Position numbers and translations under genes: made by a program. A DNA stretch of 7,209 bases, taken from Fervidobacterium sp. GTDB lineage: Bacteria > Thermotogota > Thermotogae > Thermotogales > Fervidobacteriaceae. How positions within the stretch are numbered: position 1 is the stretch's first letter; the number at the start of each line of letters is the position of its first letter. Of the stretch, positions 7,077 to 7,209 are shown piece after piece. The notes beneath the pieces were generated by a model, which had not been told where the DNA came from, searched no databases, and saw only the letters and a list, made by a program, of their open reading frames with translations. The DNA lies in assembly GCA_003522805.1 (NCBI GenBank), contig DPIB01000040.1, forward strand, positions 1 to 7,209. Reading direction: 5' to 3'.

Positions 7077-7209
7077 CTGGTTTTTGATTACTAGATGCAG
7101 TTGTTTTCTCAATGGTCGGTCTGAGGATTCTTTCATCCTGTAGAAATAATTTAGAATTCCGGAAACACTATTTTAGTTCATCATTACTCGGCGAGGAGAC
7201 TCCAACTTC
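7077..7209 (-). other. Upstream region of the sensor gene, no gene recognised
   Basis: These 133 bases precede the Shine-Dalgarno of the minus-strand sensor gene and should hold its promoter. I find no convincing -35/-10 pair. A small inverted repeat, AGGAT (7124-7128) and ATCCT (7135-7139), with a six-base loop could be an operator or chance. At the far edge, short minus-strand frames run in from outside and stop within about 40 bases; one may be the end of an upstream gene, but too little is visible to choose. Confidence 0.4.

Noticed and set aside
7085..7112. A minus-strand promoter for the sensor gene with TTGAGA (7112-7107) as -35.
   Set aside because: The hexamer at the right distance, TAATCA, matches the -10 consensus too poorly to call.
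3722..7209. An inverted similarity between 3722-3737 (plus strand, GAAGTTGGAGTTCTCC) and the window end 7195-7209 read on the minus strand (GAAGTTGGAGTCTCC), flanking the two signalling genes like terminal repeats.
   Set aside because: The exact match is only about 11 bases, which is expected several times by chance in 7.2 kb, and the second copy is cut by the window edge. No target-site duplication or transposase supports a mobile cassette.
1..7209. CRISPR arrays, tRNA or rRNA genes and riboswitches.
   Set aside because: I saw no regularly spaced repeats, no cloverleaf-like segments and no riboswitch-like conserved blocks; nearly all of the window is coding.

Overview
The window looks like a piece of a low-GC Thermotogae chromosome, most likely from the Fervidobacterium/Thermotoga side of the phylum. 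Two things support this. The first gene is an IspH reductase fused to ribosomal protein S1. The second gene, the double GTPase Der, matches the Thermotoga maritima protein as I remember it, including an unusual NKxE motif in its first GTPase domain. The genus is inference, because no rRNA is present.

Layout: (1) 1-2376 (+) is the 3' part of the ispH-rpsA fusion: most of the IspH domain, an Asn/Thr/Glu-rich linker and six S1 repeats. (2) 2351-3685 (+) is der, which overlaps the fusion gene by 26 bp and is probably co-transcribed with it. (3) 3686-3874 is a spacer holding an imperfect hairpin and a short protein-like reading frame. That frame is broken by one in-frame TGA and its final stop overlaps the next start codon as ATGA. 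It may be a decayed small gene. (4) 3875-5605 (+) encodes a two-pass membrane protein with an extracytoplasmic sensor region, a coiled coil and an intact HD-GYP domain, expected to degrade cyclic di-GMP. (5) 5606-5682 is a convergent spacer with a strong GC hairpin. It can act as a terminator and also resembles the right end of IS200/IS605-family elements. (6) 5683-7062 (-) encodes a membrane-anchored family 3 solute-binding sensor whose cytoplasmic end reads as a badly degenerate GGDEF domain. (7) 7063-7209 is the upstream region of that gene, with a near-perfect Shine-Dalgarno.

The first half is housekeeping: isoprenoid synthesis, translation and ribosome assembly. The second half is signalling. 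An apparently active cyclic di-GMP hydrolase faces a sensor with a dead cyclase-like domain, which may be a receptor or regulator instead of an enzyme. The most interesting items are the degenerate GGDEF sensor, its convergent pairing with the HD-GYP protein, the interrupted small frame upstream of the HD-GYP gene, and the IS200/IS605-like hairpin.
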